From NCBI RefSeq assembly GCF_037975245.1, contig NC_092574.1, positions 326,001 through 390,000 of the forward strand: DNA of 64,000 bases. The letters run 5' to 3'. The translations under genes and the position numbers were made by a program. The notes beneath the pieces were generated by a model that saw nothing but the letters and a program-made list of their open reading frames with translations, did not search any database and was not told the origin of the DNA. Shown here piece after piece: positions 1-12,224 of the stretch (its first letter is position 1; each line of letters begins with the position of its first letter). The DNA is from Apostichopus japonicus (lineage: Eukaryota > Echinodermata > Holothuroidea > Aspidochirotida > Stichopodidae).

Positions 1-870
1 TGGACTGGATATGCTGTTGAGGTGAACAGTGTATCTAGATAGCATTTCAGTATTTGTTCCTTTTGACTACTGTACATACTGTTACAGTGTGTTTCAGTGT
101 GTGGCCGTTGAGCGTGTCGTATCAAGAATATAGGAGGCGATCATTTATTTAGTAACAGACTTGGTTTATTATTGTACTTCAGTAGCCATATTCAATGGAG
201 TGCACAGACTCGTAGTGTGTAATATGAAGAGCAAGTACGGTAGCTCATATTGATCAGCTACATAAATGTACTTGTCACACAGTGAGGCTGTGGTTTACAA
301 ATCCCGATGATCCAGTTTTGGCAAAGAACACCTTCAATTCTCTTCTCTTATTCTTAGTAACTTAGCAGTTGCACTGGAGTGACATGCAATATCAGTTTAA
401 CATGTTCCAAACAGTTCAGGAATACATTGGGGTATGTCCTGTAGGTCAGTTTGGGAGGAATCAGCTGAGCTAAACAAAAGTAGTTTTCATCACTTTTCAG
501 AGCCAGAGACGAAAAAACCCTCCCCGCAGACCCTTCTCTGGATGACGTTTCTGCAGGTAGGGCAAGCCAGACCAAGTGGGCGGTGATCAGGAATACCAAT
601 ACAACCTGCAGGAATCATAGATGCACCCAAATTGGTCAAGCTTATCAAAATTGGTGACTGGAAATGTTGTTGCAGTCGTAAACCTGGTTACTGCTTACAC
701 AGTATTGCTCATATGTGTATTTACACACTGCACCTTGCATACTGAAATCTCTGAAAATACATCTTTATGGACCTAAAATGATAATTGCATAGAATTTTGT
801 TGTGGTTTATATTGTGACGACTATAAAAAGTATCATTTTGGTATTAAAAAAAAATTCATCTCTCACATAA
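1..870. other. Unassigned non-coding sequence
   Basis: I see no gene, no terminal inverted repeats and no convincing exon here. Only short chance ORFs are present. Confidence 0.4.
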
Positions 871-1860
871 GGTGGCATACTCCTATTAGAGTCTATATCA
901 GTCCGCTCGATTGTTCTCCTTCAAGAAAAGTGCCAAAAAGCAGCAGGGGAACATCTTTTGTGACCTGTTATCAATCATGATCTAGTTTTTTGTGGCTTGC
1001 ATGTTGAAGAGCATTAATGGAAGTACATGTAGTGAGAAAATTGTGTCAATTGAGGCCATTTCAGACCCCTTTAAGGCCTCCCAGGAGCAGCGTAGGAAAA
1101 TTGTTTACCACTGAGTGAAGAGGTTTGTTTACAAGTGACAAAAACTTCCGGCTCGGATAGCAAAAAATCTACATGGTCATGATACGGAAAATTGATGATG
1201 CCATAAAAGGCCAACTTGACAGCTATCCGGTGATGGGTAGCGTTTAGCTAGTGAAAACTTCTCTCTAGACTTAGAGACCACATTACTTTTGTGATTTAGT
1301 GTGTAAGTCAATGGCGCTTTTAATGGGCGTATGCTACCTGAAGGATTCTTGCCAGGTTTGTTACTGTTTTTTAAAGCTTTTTATATGGACAAGAGTTCAC
1401 TCTTGTAGCTACATAGTGATTCCAAACACAACCTTTGATTCAAGTCCTACAATTCTTCCATATCAGAAAGACCTATAGGGTCGTCCCCACATCCATTGCT
1501 TGTCTCTCTGTGAGCCATCATAGCACTGTGATAGGCCCTTAATAGAGCTTGCAAATTAACAAACCTGTTTCCTGTAGATTCTGCAAACATGGTTTGTTGT
1601 GACTGAGTTGAAAATATCTCATGTCCTTTATCTGCTGGGTTAATTACTCTCTCATACTCTTCCTTGTCGAGCATTCTATAAGCAGGTTTGCAAGAGGAAT
1701 TAGTTGCCATATCTGTATCAGAAGAGCTAGGAATATCACCAGTGCAATTGGCATCAGCTTCAGCAGCTGTTCAAGCAGTAAAGCCAAACCTGTTACCTGG
1801 CTTGAAGGTTATTACATGCCTATCAAACATGCCTTTCCTTCTACCCATTGTTCTAAATAC
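871..1860 (-). mobile_element. Degenerate Mutator-like transposon fragment, copy a
   Basis: Positions 871-1310 repeat, with divergence, at 22390-22820. Shared landmarks are GGTGGCATACTCCTATTAG and GAGGTTTGTTTACAAGTG. Positions 1340-1480 match 21500-21640 (shared CTGAAGGATTCTTGC and CCAAACACAACCTTT). Minus-strand coding remains at 1447-1710 include the peptide SQQTMFAESTGNRFVNLQAL, and part of that stretch recurs near 6620-6720. The family assignment comes from the better-preserved transposase remnants at 20.7-21.3 kb. The copy is too broken to code for a protein, and I could not define its ends. Confidence 0.5.
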
Positions 1861-1861
1861 T

Positions 1862-2900
1862 AATCAGTTTTTATCCTTAAAACATACCAATTTTCCAGTG
1901 ACCTATTCACTAGTTTTGTTTGTAAGCATTTATTGGAAGTCTAAGCAGTTGAATAGCTACACATAGAATGATACAAGACAAGACTTACACTGAGAAACTA
2001 GTCAATATGATCGACTACAACTAGTTTGGAATGTTGTTTGAACAGCGCCCTCATTCTAGATCCGGTCACAGCTAGTGCATACATCTCCTAAGTAGTTTTT
2101 GCACCAAAATCTGACAAAATACCTTTGAAAAGCAGTGCCAAAGTAACAAGTAACTTTTTCTCTTTCACTTTAGAGCCACAGCTAAGGGCGCATGCTTACT
2201 GGATGCTGGGAGTGATCAAATTTTCAGAGGGAAGAAGGCCAACCAAGTTTCCACCAGAGGGGGTAAGTAGCACCAAACTGAGGGACTGTGCTTAAAACAC
2301 ATTGTGTGGACCCAAGAACAATTTAGACATTCAGTAGATGCCTGTCATGCTGATGGAATGACTTCTTATCACACTAGGGAATATGTCAATCATTGGGCTT
2401 TCACTTGTTTAAAGTTCAGTACTGTATTATTCATATAGACTGTACAACATGTGTGAAACACCATATGAAGATTCACCCAATAGACAGAGATACACAGAAA
2501 TGATGTAAGTCACAACTTCTCAAACTATCATAAAAAGGAGGTTTAATGTGGAGTTTAAATATCTCAGCTGTTACTTAAGGTGGCATACTCCTATTAGCAT
2601 CTATATCAACCTGCACAAGTGTTCTCCTTCAGGAAAAGTTCCAAAGAGCAACAGGAGAACATCTTTGTTTATATCTTATCAATTAGGATCTGGTTTTCTT
2701 GGTTTGGCTGTAATGGAGCATGAATGGAAGTACAAGTGGTACACAGATTGGGTCAGTTGAGGCAAGTTTAGACCACTTTAGGTCTCCCTGGAGCAGCATA
2801 TGAACATTGTTTACTGCTGAGTAAAGAGGTTTGTTTACAAGTGAAGAAAATTTCAAGCTCTCATAGGAAACAAAAAGTCTGCACAGTCATGATAAAGAAA
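1862..2900. repeat. Dispersed repeat, same family, copy b
   Basis: This block is nearly collinear with 15397-16260. Shared landmarks include CCAGTGACCTATTCACTAG, GAATGATACAAGACAAGAC and CAGCGCCCTCATTCTAGATC. The right part (2577-2900) is the GGTGGCATACTCCTATTAGC module also seen at 871 and 22390. It is probably the non-coding subterminal part of the Mutator-like transposon. No intact ORF is present. Confidence 0.6.
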
Positions 2901-5208
2901 CTTGAGGTTCAAATGAATGTGATAAATTTATTAGAATAAACCAAAAGCAAATAGAATGAAGGGTAATTTAAACCAAGAAATACTGCACGACGCAACTCAC
3001 ATGCATACCTGTAAATGTTACCCACGCACGACGACACATACAACACTGACACGTAAAGGGAAACACAGCATCACACGCATTAAAACAATCGAAGACCATT
3101 AACAGGGTGTACTGCTGAGTTTCTGGAGAAAGATTGTAAAACAAACCACCTGCTGCTGAAGAAACAAAGTCTAAACATTCAAGAGTTCTGCTGCCTCCAT
3201 TGGTCTTTATTATAACTTTCTGTCAAATATCATTGGAGATATGGATATTTTGGCTTCCAGATTAAAGGTACAAAGCCAACATGTCTGGGAGGAAATGCTC
3301 CTAAAAAGGTCAATGCCCGTTCACTGATGCACATATTATATGACATCACGGTCACGCCAATACATGTGTCTAAATGCTTCAAAGCATGCCTTTTCTTTCA
3401 TTGTTGATGCTGGATCTGGAAAATAACCATTTCATCCTTAATTAAAAGTCTTGAATTTTAATATATCAACACTGAGGGAACCCTGAAGGATTGATAATCC
3501 AACACAATCGTAGAATAGAAAAGGTGAGGGATTTCTCAACCAAGGCTTCCTATACAATTGAGTTTTCTCCTGGCATCTTGAATCCAGTGAAATGACCATT
3601 GGCTGGAAACTCACTTCTGATTCTTTGGACTGCACATGATGGTAGCACAACCCTGACGTGTCTTGCTAGGAACCCCCAGCACCTTTGAACCTGTTGACCG
3701 TAGGCTATGTATCTGTACTGCCTAAAAAAAAATATTGAAAGTTCAAAATGTATGAATGTTGGCCCATGATGTCCACAATAACAAGCAGGGATACAATGTA
3801 CAGTTATGGTTACATTTGTTGTGAATTTACACCTTCCATATTTCATGAAACATTCTTTTGTTCAGACAATTGATTTGCAAAACTCCAGGCCTAAGTACTA
3901 GCCTAGTAATAATGAGTATAAAATGACACATATGCCTACCTAGCATGGCTGCATAATGCAGCTTACGTCCCGAGCCAAACTTTCAGTATGTAACCACCAC
4001 TACTACTACTACTACGCACCATACTGAACATGTATGAATACATAGCCAACAGACAGTACATATGGGTTGTAAGGATTCTATGGTTGTAAGTCACCGTAAC
4101 ACAACTCACAATATGGTTAAGGCAGTTCCGCGAATTCCAACCACACATGCAAAAAATGGACTGGATTTTGTTTGCTTCATTACTAAATTCTTACCACGTT
4201 GTATGCTCCTTGCAATAGTTCCGAACGGGTTTCTTCTTCGATATGTTGTGGAGCTTCAATTTCGGCTCATTTGACAGGCTCGAACTGATACGGTTCTATA
4301 TCCTAACAGTAACACCTCAGGTCCACCCTCAACATTTGGTTCAATATTGGCATGATCATCGCCTTCACTCTCTGCTTCGAATATTAGAAAAGGCACCCCA
4401 ATTCTAGTACAATTTCACTGCCTGGTGAAGAACCACTATCACTTTGAACTTCGGTTGCCACATTTGGTTCTAAATCTGACATTCCACGGGAAATTTAGAT
4501 TTGAATTCGTGCTGACTTGTTATCGATTGTTTTGTGTATTTATGTACACTTGTCAGAGTGTAGGTATGATATATGTTCGGAGGAAACAGCGAGAGCAAAT
4601 CGTGTTCCTAAAATGTTGTCACATTAGGTCATGAGATACGAAAAAAAATTTCGAAGGGAAAAATCAAGTTTCTAATTGGCTGATGTGGTTGATATATGTT
4701 CTAGAGAACATGCTTAGATGGATCCCAAAAATACAGGATGTTGAAATTTTCGTGTCGTGGCCATAATAAGTAAGAATTTGAAAATTGCCATTTTAGACTC
4801 TATGAGCCTTAAGTATAGCTAAGGGTATTGGTTATGATATGTAATCACGGAATATGACAAAAAGGTCTCATCATTTTACGCTTGAGTGATTTGGGGGCAA
4901 ATTTTGTGAAAAATCACCAAAATATCGCAATGTGGCACGAGATTGACATGGAAGTAACAACACATTGGTACACCATGGCATGTGCCCAAAAATGCACTGA
5001 TGAAGTAATAATTAGACTGGAAGAACATGTTCATGGCCTGTAGAGACCAATGTACTACCTGTGTCTGTTGTTTTGATCTGTGTGTTATTGAGATGTGTAG
5101 TAGTACAAGTAAAGGATGGTATAAGGAGCCACTAGTTTCAATGTTAAGCTATTGAACAAGTAAAACCTGAGGAACTGAAGTTGTACATCTGGTGAGTAGT
5201 CTGCTTTT
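2901..5208. other. Unassigned non-coding sequence
   Basis: There is a short trinucleotide run (CTA repeats near 4000-4016) but no recognisable gene, exon pair or transposon end. The ORFs here are short and unlike known proteins. Confidence 0.4.
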
Positions 5209-5216
5209 ATACAGTG

Positions 5217-6158
5217 TAGTGCTGATAGTCGTGATCGATTAATCGCCAGTAGTCGCGATTACACTTTGGAAGTTTGATTAATCGCTCTCAAAACCTAAGT
5301 TGCGATTACTGGACTAAAGCTAGCACTACACACAATCTGCTATTGAAAAATAGCCTAACCTATCAAAAACAACACTTAAGCAGTTTGTCAGCAAATATTG
5401 CAAACACAGGTTCTTACAATGCTACACTAGAACTGTGCTGTGTTAAAAATCAGCAAGCACCTGTTCAGGTTAGATTCATGCGTTTACTTGTTAGTAATAC
5501 GATTGTTCTGCAGTGCAACATTTAGTCCTAGCAATGTTTCATCATTGCGCATAATTGCAAATTCCCAAATTTATTAATCTTTAATGATTGCCAAAGAATT
5601 TGTAATTTCTTCAAACATGCATGTTTACAGTATATTTCATTTCTGGCCAGTGGTTCACATGTATCATATGTCTGATAGAGTGTGTCGATTGCGGTGAAGT
5701 TTCATTTCAATGTGTCATAATATGTGCGTGCTATCACACTAGGCTAAAGCCTAGCCTAGAAGGTGAACGTCCTTCTACAGAAAACTCTTGCATAGTAATC
5801 ATCACACCGCTACAGGGTGTTGCATCTATTCATTTTTTTGCTGTGATTAGTGCTAGTAGTTGTAGTAGCCTTGTAGATCCATTCCAAAGGTTTTGATTTA
5901 CTTTGAAGGATTTTAAGAAATGTTGAATATTGAAATTTGTTGACAGTTTTTGTTTGGTAGATGTTTTAACATGAATTAGACATCACACATTAAGACTTGA
6001 AAGAACAAATAGGGACAGTGCACCATGGAAAAAGATTTGTTTGACTGTATTTCTGCAATGTAGAAATGACAGTGATGATGCCATAACTGTAACCGAGTAT
6101 CGCGAGAAGAGCTATGCGATTAATCAACTACAAAAGTAAGAGTCGACTATCAGCACTA
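5217..6158. mobile_element. Non-autonomous hAT-like element (942 bp)
   Basis: The left end TAGTGCTGATAGTCG is matched in inverted orientation by CGACTATCAGCACTA at the right end. ATTAATCG motifs lie just inside both ends, as in many hAT elements. The flanking 8-mers are ATACAGTG (5209-5216) and ATACTGTG (6159-6166), an 8-bp TSD with one mismatch. There is no transposase ORF, so it would have depended on an enzyme from elsewhere. Confidence 0.8.
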
Positions 6159-6599
6159 ATACTGTGTACCTAGCAGAGCAAAAAGCGACAGTCAGAATTT
6201 AAATGCATACATTACAATGTAATATATGTGGTGTAAGAATCAGTTTTATTGAGACCCAGACTGCAATCAGAATAAGGATAGGCCTATATACAGTAACACA
6301 TTTGTAAATGGAAAGCTCACACCTTCACAATGTCAGACTAAGATTGGATGGCATGGGCTGATGAAATAAATGCAAATGTTGCAAAATATACATCAGCCCC
6401 AACAAGTTACACAAAGGGCTGCAGGATGTGGACAGGTGCCTACACCATCAGTAAGCCAGGGGCACCAGCATATGGCATTATCCGCACAATGCTATCCCTG
6501 GCAGCTAAGAGAAGAGCCACATTCCAGCATCTGCTCTTCAAAGTATTGTGCAAAGAAATTAACTTTTTAAGTACCAAATCATTTCACATCTCCCACATA

Positions 6600-6775
6600 T
6601 GCCACAACAGCCTATGTGTGGAGGTGTCACATCCATTGCTTGTGTCTCTGTGAGCCATCATAGCACTGTGACAGGCCCTTAATAAGACTTGCAAATTTAC
6701 TAACCTGTTTACTGTAGATTTTGTCATATATCAGAGGAGAGTACTGCTTTAGTCAGTGCTCTGTAGAGAGACCTG
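6600..6775 (-). mobile_element. Mutator-like transposon fragment, copy c
   Basis: Positions 6620-6720 match 1490-1590 (shared CCATTGCTTGTGTCTCTGTG-like stretch). Positions 6728-6770 match 20812-20855 (shared ATCAGAGGAGAGTACTGCTT). This joins two parts of the family that are far apart elsewhere, so it looks internally deleted. It abuts the LINE fragment that follows. Confidence 0.55.
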
Positions 6776-6779
6776 TTTA

Positions 6780-7705
6780 TTGAAATCTAAACTGTACACT
6801 ATGGGTGTTTCACATCAGGTTCTCTGCTGGGGGGATGCTTTTCTGAGTGACAGAGAGCAGTCGGTTGTTGTCAATGGGTCTAGGTCTAATCCTTCTAAGG
6901 TTACTTCCGGTGTTCCGCAAGGGTCAGTTTTGGGACCCATTCTCTTCCTGGCCTATATTAATGATATTGGTAATGCTGTTTCTTCTGGTGTCCGACTGTT
7001 CGCTGATGACTGTGTCTGTTATCGGGTTATCGATGATGTCAGTGATGGTCATCAACTTCAGGAAGATATTAATATACTAGGGCAATGGGCTAAAGATTGG
7101 GGCATGAGTTTCCAGCCGGTGAAATGTAACATTATGACCATTACTAGAAAGAGGAAACCTGTAAATTTCAATTACATGCTCAATGGGGTTCACTTGGTTA
7201 AGGTTGATTGTATTAAATATCTGGGTATTCATATCACTTCAGATCTCAACTGGGGAAAAAATATTCAAAATGTGTGTAACAAAGGAAATAGGATATTGGG
7301 AGTTCTTTGTAGAAACTTATCCCCTTGTTCGAAGGATGCAAAATTGGCTGCATATAAAGGTCTCCTCCTGCCAGTATTGGAATATGCCAGTTCTGTCTGG
7401 GATCCCCACCAAGCTTTCTTGCAGCACAACCTCGAAAACATTCAGAGGCGTGCAGCCCGTTTCATCGCTTCAGATTATTCAAGAGAGCCTGGCTCTGTCT
7501 CATCTCTGTTACGGGACCTAAACCTGGTGCCCTTGGCAGAGAGGCGCAGACAAAGTAGAATCATCTTATTTGCTAAGGGCATCTATGGTCAGGCTCAGAT
7601 CCCTATTGACTGCCTAAGAAAGCCTCTGCGTAGGAGTCGGAACATGCACGATATGCATTTCTGCCAACTGTATGCCAGTACCAATTGCTATAAGTATAGT
7701 TTTTT
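6780..7705 (+). pseudogene. Truncated non-LTR retrotransposon reverse transcriptase
   Basis: The open frame (ATG at 6756, about 320 codons) encodes the middle and C-terminal parts of a LINE reverse transcriptase. The sequence shows TSGVPQGSVLGPILFLAYIND (RT block 4), then the catalytic block as FADD (F-A-D-D, residues about 82-85). The thumb and C-terminal region follow, including SVWDPHQ and NIQRRAARFI. These are typical of Jockey/CR1-type LINEs. The endonuclease and the first RT blocks are missing, so the copy is 5'-truncated near 6780. The frame ends soon after CYKYSF, where the next sequence is an unrelated hairpin (7706). A protein segment that would complete such a LINE lies at 15061-15201. 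It shows no sequence identity over the overlap, so it may come from a different copy. Confidence 0.85.
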
Positions 7706-7773
7706 GGTTCCTTGCTAAAAGCAAAGGAACCTATGTATTCAGGTTGGCGTGTGTGTGTGTGTGTGTGTGTGTG
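7706..7773. repeat. Terminal hairpin followed by GT microsatellite
   Basis: GGTTCCTTGCT (7706-7716) pairs with AGCAAAGGAACC (7720-7731), with one bulge and a 3-nt loop, directly after a T-run. A (GT)n tract follows at 7749-7773. The same layout (T-run, hairpin, then repeat-rich DNA) occurs at 30900 and 34310 with different hairpin sequences. Confidence 0.7.
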
Positions 7774-7779
7774 GGTGTG

Positions 7780-8400
7780 TGCGTATGTACCCGCTGGCAA
7801 CTGGGGACATTTACATGATGACACACCTTCCAAGTGTGGACATACTACCAATCGGGGACGTCCCCGTTTGGGTTAAGTGCAGATTTTGGAAGTTCCCGCC
7901 AAATGAAAGAATTTTTTAAAGTTTGAGCAATATCTGTGACAGTCCCCATTGGGTGCATTCATTACAGCCTAGCTGTGTCACTTTGTGTCATTAACTGGTG
8001 GGGCGTGTGTCAAGGTGTTGTCCCCATTTATGTGCAAGAATTTCATGTCATGTGACTGCTTGAAGCTGGTTAAATTAGTGACCAAATGTCCCCAATTGAT
8101 GAGCCCCAATCATATGGGGTGTGTCTACTTTGACAATACTAACAGTGGACCATGTCCCCAATTTACATTGCTGTGAGATCAGCAAACATACACACTGTAC
8201 TGCAGCATGCTTGTATACTGTGTTCGAATTTCATGTACTGCCACAAAGATAACTGTAGTACCTACTGTACCTGAGATAACTACAATATGCAGCTAGCTAC
8301 TAACATCCAGCTTTGATGAGACGGAGACAGAATCTTCTGAAGGAAAATAGATCCAGTGAGTAAGTTACTCTTTACTTATCATAATCCTGTGCAGTGTCCC
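7780..8400. repeat. Irregular GTCCCCAAT-rich repeat
   Basis: The motif GTCCCCAAT/GTCCCCATT recurs at irregular spacing (for example 7860, 7941, 8019, 8088 and 8395). It returns as a regular array at 11690-12010, so both stretches may belong to one composite repeat between 7.7 and 15.0 kb. Confidence 0.5.
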
Positions 8401-9780
8401 CAATTATTTTTGTAATTTCCAGTTTGTTCGTTTATGAACTTCTATTATAGGCCTCTAATAGACTAGCCTACTGTACATTGTGGAAGCCATATGTGCTACC
8501 ATTGTACTTAATGTCATATAGGTTAGGATCCAGTTGTGCATACATACTACTTACTAGCATAGTGTGTGCATAGTAGGAAATTAACAGTAGGTCTATATGA
8601 TCTAATACATTATACCACATGGGTTAGGCCAGTTTGTGTGTAACATCACTAGTTTTAAGCCAGGCTTCAGATGATAGCTGCAGCATTATACACATAAGGA
8701 AAGTTGAGAAACTTTTTTAGCTAGTTAATTTAGATCTCAGTAGGATGTTATTGTTAGTAGGATCTAAATCATGTCTGCCCATTGGGTAAATCATGAGGCA
8801 GTTGTTGGGCACTTCATCATATCAAACACTGAAACGTTGGAAGCAGTACTGACATTTTGTCATGATTTTGGCATTGCAAGATATGTATACCGCTTTTGTG
8901 ACTTTCTGTCTGCATGGTGCTTTTTCGTATTCGATGACCAGACTTTTCATTCTATTGTTCTTTATTCATTTTTATGTAACCTGAATATTGAGGATGCCCA
9001 TGTATAGTAAAGTTAATCTTAAAGAGTTATAGCTGCATGTATATGTGTTACAGATACTAGAATTGAAGCTATGTGAAATGAATGGAGCAAATGTATTGCA
9101 CTTCTGAGGTAATTAACCTTCCTTTCTTTTCAAGGGGAATATTGTGGTGTGACATGTTATCATAAGATTAGATGCATCATGTTATAGTCATTATAGTCAT
9201 GAAATTAGTATAATCTTTTCAAATTTAGTAGCTTGGCCAAGTTATGCTATGAGCTCATTGTTGGATTCAGTCACCTTACTTAATAATTGTAAAGATGATA
9301 ATTAAGTCTCCTTAGAATTTAGTCGTTAAATTTTAATGTTGATATATATTATATAAACATTCTGAATTACGTAGTTTGGAAAAAGTTGTGCTGTCTGCTT
9401 TCTTGGGCTCCCTGGGTAATATGTAATGGACACTATCAACCTTCTTCTTGATTCCAGACAAAATTATGTCAAGACGTAGCACAAGGCACGGCCCAGGGTC
9501 AAAGTTCAAATAGGACTTTTGAAGCTGATTTGTAAAGTTTACATTAGACATACTGAAGTGAGGAAAATGTATACCTGCTAAAGAACTGTAAAACTTGATA
9601 TATCAATAATTTAATTGCCTTTTTAAATAATTGGTAATCATCTAAGGTGATACATTAAAAAGTGTTTATCAAGTTGTAATTATGTGGGCTAAGGTGTGTC
9701 TTTGATGCAAGGAATGGTACTTGTCGTTATCTAACCTGTGTTTTCTACGCTACGTTTATGTGGTGCTGTCTGTACTACAA
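8401..9780. other. Unassigned non-coding sequence
   Basis: I see no transposon ends, tandem structure or convincing exon. The ORF at 8771-9007 (78 codons, aromatic-rich) has no features I recognise. Confidence 0.4.
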
Positions 9781-9896
9781 ATCTAAGCAGTCATTGATTT
9801 TATTTCCACAGAAATTGACAACATAGAATCATCTGATGATACAGATGATAGTGATGAGGAGGAGGAAGAGGAGGAGGAGGACACAAGTAGGGCAGC

Positions 9897-10426
9897 ATGG
9901 AAAGTGTAGGGTCTCTGCATCAAGCTAATGGCACCACTTTTGAAAGCACTAATTCCGAAGGAGAAGAACCACCCAGTATGAAGAAAGGTAATATTGTTCA
10001 TAAATAAAACAAACCATTTAAAATTTGTATTTTTCTAGTTTTATTTAAACAACAAAATATGAGGAATATACTAGACAGATTGCAATTTATGCTGCCAACC
10101 TCAAAATATTTTGATGTGATTTGTTTCTTTATATTGTAAACTATCACATGGCAACATTGAGGTGTAATTTTCAAAAGCACCACATTGTAATGTATATATT
10201 TGTTGTCCTTTCAGGGAGAAAATACCAAAGGAGGGTATGGACAGAAGATGAGAAAAGAGTAGTTTTAAAGGAATTCAGACGGGAAATAGCATTAAACCAA
10301 TTGCCTGGAAAGACAGCTATTGATAGGGTGATGGAAAAGTACAGTTGTTTTGATGGACGGAAGTGGACCAATATTAAAGACTTCATAAGAAATCACTCTG
10401 GAAGGGCTAACAAAAAGTGGTATTAG
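9897..10426 (+). CDS. Small Myb/SANT-like domain protein, two exons
   Basis: The exon ending at 9987 (AAG AAA G|GTAATA) joins in phase to the exon starting at 10215 (TTTCAG|GG AGA AAA). The reading frame from ATG 9897 then gives exactly 100 codons plus TAG. The C-terminal 65 residues (RVWTEDEKRVVL, then GRKWTNIKDFIRNH) form a Trp-containing helical segment. It resembles the Myb/SANT-like tail of lineage-expanded, often transposon-linked proteins in fish and marine invertebrates. Exon 1 may start earlier: an acceptor at 9811 and an acidic run (DDSDEEEEEEEEDTS, 9820-9890) lie in a different frame that hits TAG at 9907. The longer protein would therefore need a frameshift. The gene sits inside a repeat-rich block, so it may be mobile in origin. 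The splice fit is seen; the function is inferred and weak. Confidence 0.55.
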
Positions 10427-10439
10427 AATTGGTCAAACT

Positions 10440-10945
10440 TTACTGTGTTCATATATTACTAGTTTGTTAACTTCATGTTTATTGACTTGTTAGGCAGATT
10501 TCATTGTTGTTGTTTATGGAATAAAGAGCTCAGGAACAAATGCCACAGATTTTCTAATCTGCTAAGTAGCTATGTTGACTGTCTTTTCAGCTCTAGCCTG
10601 ATGTTGGCATAAAAGTGTGAATATTTTAGTGCTCTTGGTTAATGTTTTATTACTTGTTTGTTAAATTCATGTTTGTTGATTGTTAGACAGATTTAATTGT
10701 TGTCGTTCATGCAGAAAGGAGCTCAGGAACAAATGCCACAGACTTTCTAATCTGCTAAGAAGCTATGTTGACTGTCTTTTCAGCTCTAGCCTGATGTTGG
10801 CATCAAAGTGTGAATGTTTTAGTGCTCTTGGTTAATGTTTTATTCCTTGTTTGTTAAATTCATGTTTGTTGATTGTTAGACAGATTTCATTGTTGTTGTT
10901 CGTGCAGAAAGGAGCTCAGGAACAAATGCCACAGTCTTTCTAGTC
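10440..10945. repeat. Tandem repeat, about 190-bp unit, 2.6 copies
   Basis: The stretch from TTGTTAGGCAGATTTCATTG to AGTGCTCTTGGTTAATG recurs three times starting near 10487, 10681 and 10872. Shared landmarks are GAGCTCAGGAACAAATGCCA and CAGCTCTAGCCTGATGTTGG. The copies differ by scattered substitutions. It lies directly downstream of the Myb/SANT exon. Confidence 0.85.
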
Positions 10946-11689
10946 TGTCATGGAAACTGTTTTACAAAACAGTTTGCTTGGGATCTTTAATGTAGGGGTA
11001 CACAGCTTAATGATTTTTGAGCATTATTTGTTGAGAGGCAGTTTTAATGCTTCTGTATGTTTCATATCACATTGTTTCACTTCTAGACTGAAATTAAAGT
11101 ACTGTACTCACACTTCCATTTGCATATATATAGTACAAATACTGGTAGTGTACAGCATCAGTTTAACTATGCTATTCTTATAGGGAAATGTCTGCAAACT
11201 GTATTTTACCAGGCAACAGACATAAAAGCAATCAGTCAAAACATTTTGTTTTAGGAATTCCTGAAAACTGTAGAATGCACCTTTTTTTGTTGAAAGTTTC
11301 AGTTAATAAAGTTTTATTGTGCATCATGCACTGTGTATACTGCTACTTTTTACTATTCAATGTGTTCAATGAATACACTATAAACCCTTGGACCGTCTTG
11401 CCTTAATCCACCCATGTAAATATTAAAGTTGAGAAGGTGTTAAATGGGCAAAGACATTGGATGTTTTGGTGTACAAACTACTTCATAGCAATAATAGAAT
11501 TTTATCATAGAATCAAAGAATTTGCCCCATTTTTGAGTCACCTTTGATTTTGGTGTGGTGATGCTTTGACATGTTACACAGTTTGTTTCAAGTTGTTTCT
11601 TTTGCATGACACAAGGAAAGTTTGTCCCCACTGCAGTTGAGCCCCCAGTGTCTCCCCAGTTGGTCGATACAGTGTGTTCCCAATTAGTT
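10946..11689. other. Unassigned non-coding sequence
   Basis: No gene or repeat structure that I can support. Only short ORFs are present. Confidence 0.4.
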
Positions 11690-12010
11690 GACACTGGGTT
11701 TCTCCAGTTAATGAAAGTCCCCAATTTGTTGACACACCAAGTCCCCAATTCGTTGACACACCAAGTCCCCAGTTAGGTGACACACCAAGTCCCCAGTTAG
11801 GTGACACACCAAGTCCCCAGTTAGGTGACACACCAAGCCCCCAGTTAGGTGACACACCAAGTCCCCAGTTAGGTGACACACCAAGTCCCCAGTTAGGTGA
11901 CACACCAAGTCCCCAGTTAGGTGACACACCAAGTCCCCAGTTAGGTGACACACCAAGTCCCCAGTTAGGTGACACACCAAGTCCCCAGTTAGGTGACACA
12001 GTGTGTCCCC
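11690..12010. repeat. 24-bp minisatellite (about 12 units)
   Basis: The unit is CCAAGTCCCCAGTTAGGTGA plus CACA. About eleven near-identical units lie between 11739 and 12003, with variant units (CCCCAATTCGTTG) on the left edge. Because 24 is a multiple of three, it stays open in several frames and creates long artefactual ORFs on the minus strand (an eight-residue GLGVSPNW repeat). Confidence 0.95.
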
Positions 12011-12224
12011 ACATGGTATGTGTAGAACCAAGTTCAATAATTCATAGAAAATGGACAAGAAACAGATTTTAGTGTTAAGCTGGTACCTTTAATATTATTT
12101 AAGAGCTATTTTACGCAAGCAGTAGGAAGTACAAAGTTATATCATCATGTCCCCAATTCTCCTGTGTTGAGCAGTTGTCCCCATTTGGGAGCCTATACAT
12201 GTATGTGTGTGTGTGTGTGACGCT

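Noticed and set aside
11690-12010. CRISPR array
   Set aside because: The 24-bp units are contiguous with no unique spacers, and this is animal DNA.
11574-12058. 146- and 116-codon ORFs with an eight-residue repeat
   Set aside because: By-products of the 24-bp minisatellite. Parallel long ORFs in two frames of the same strand show there is no selection on one frame.
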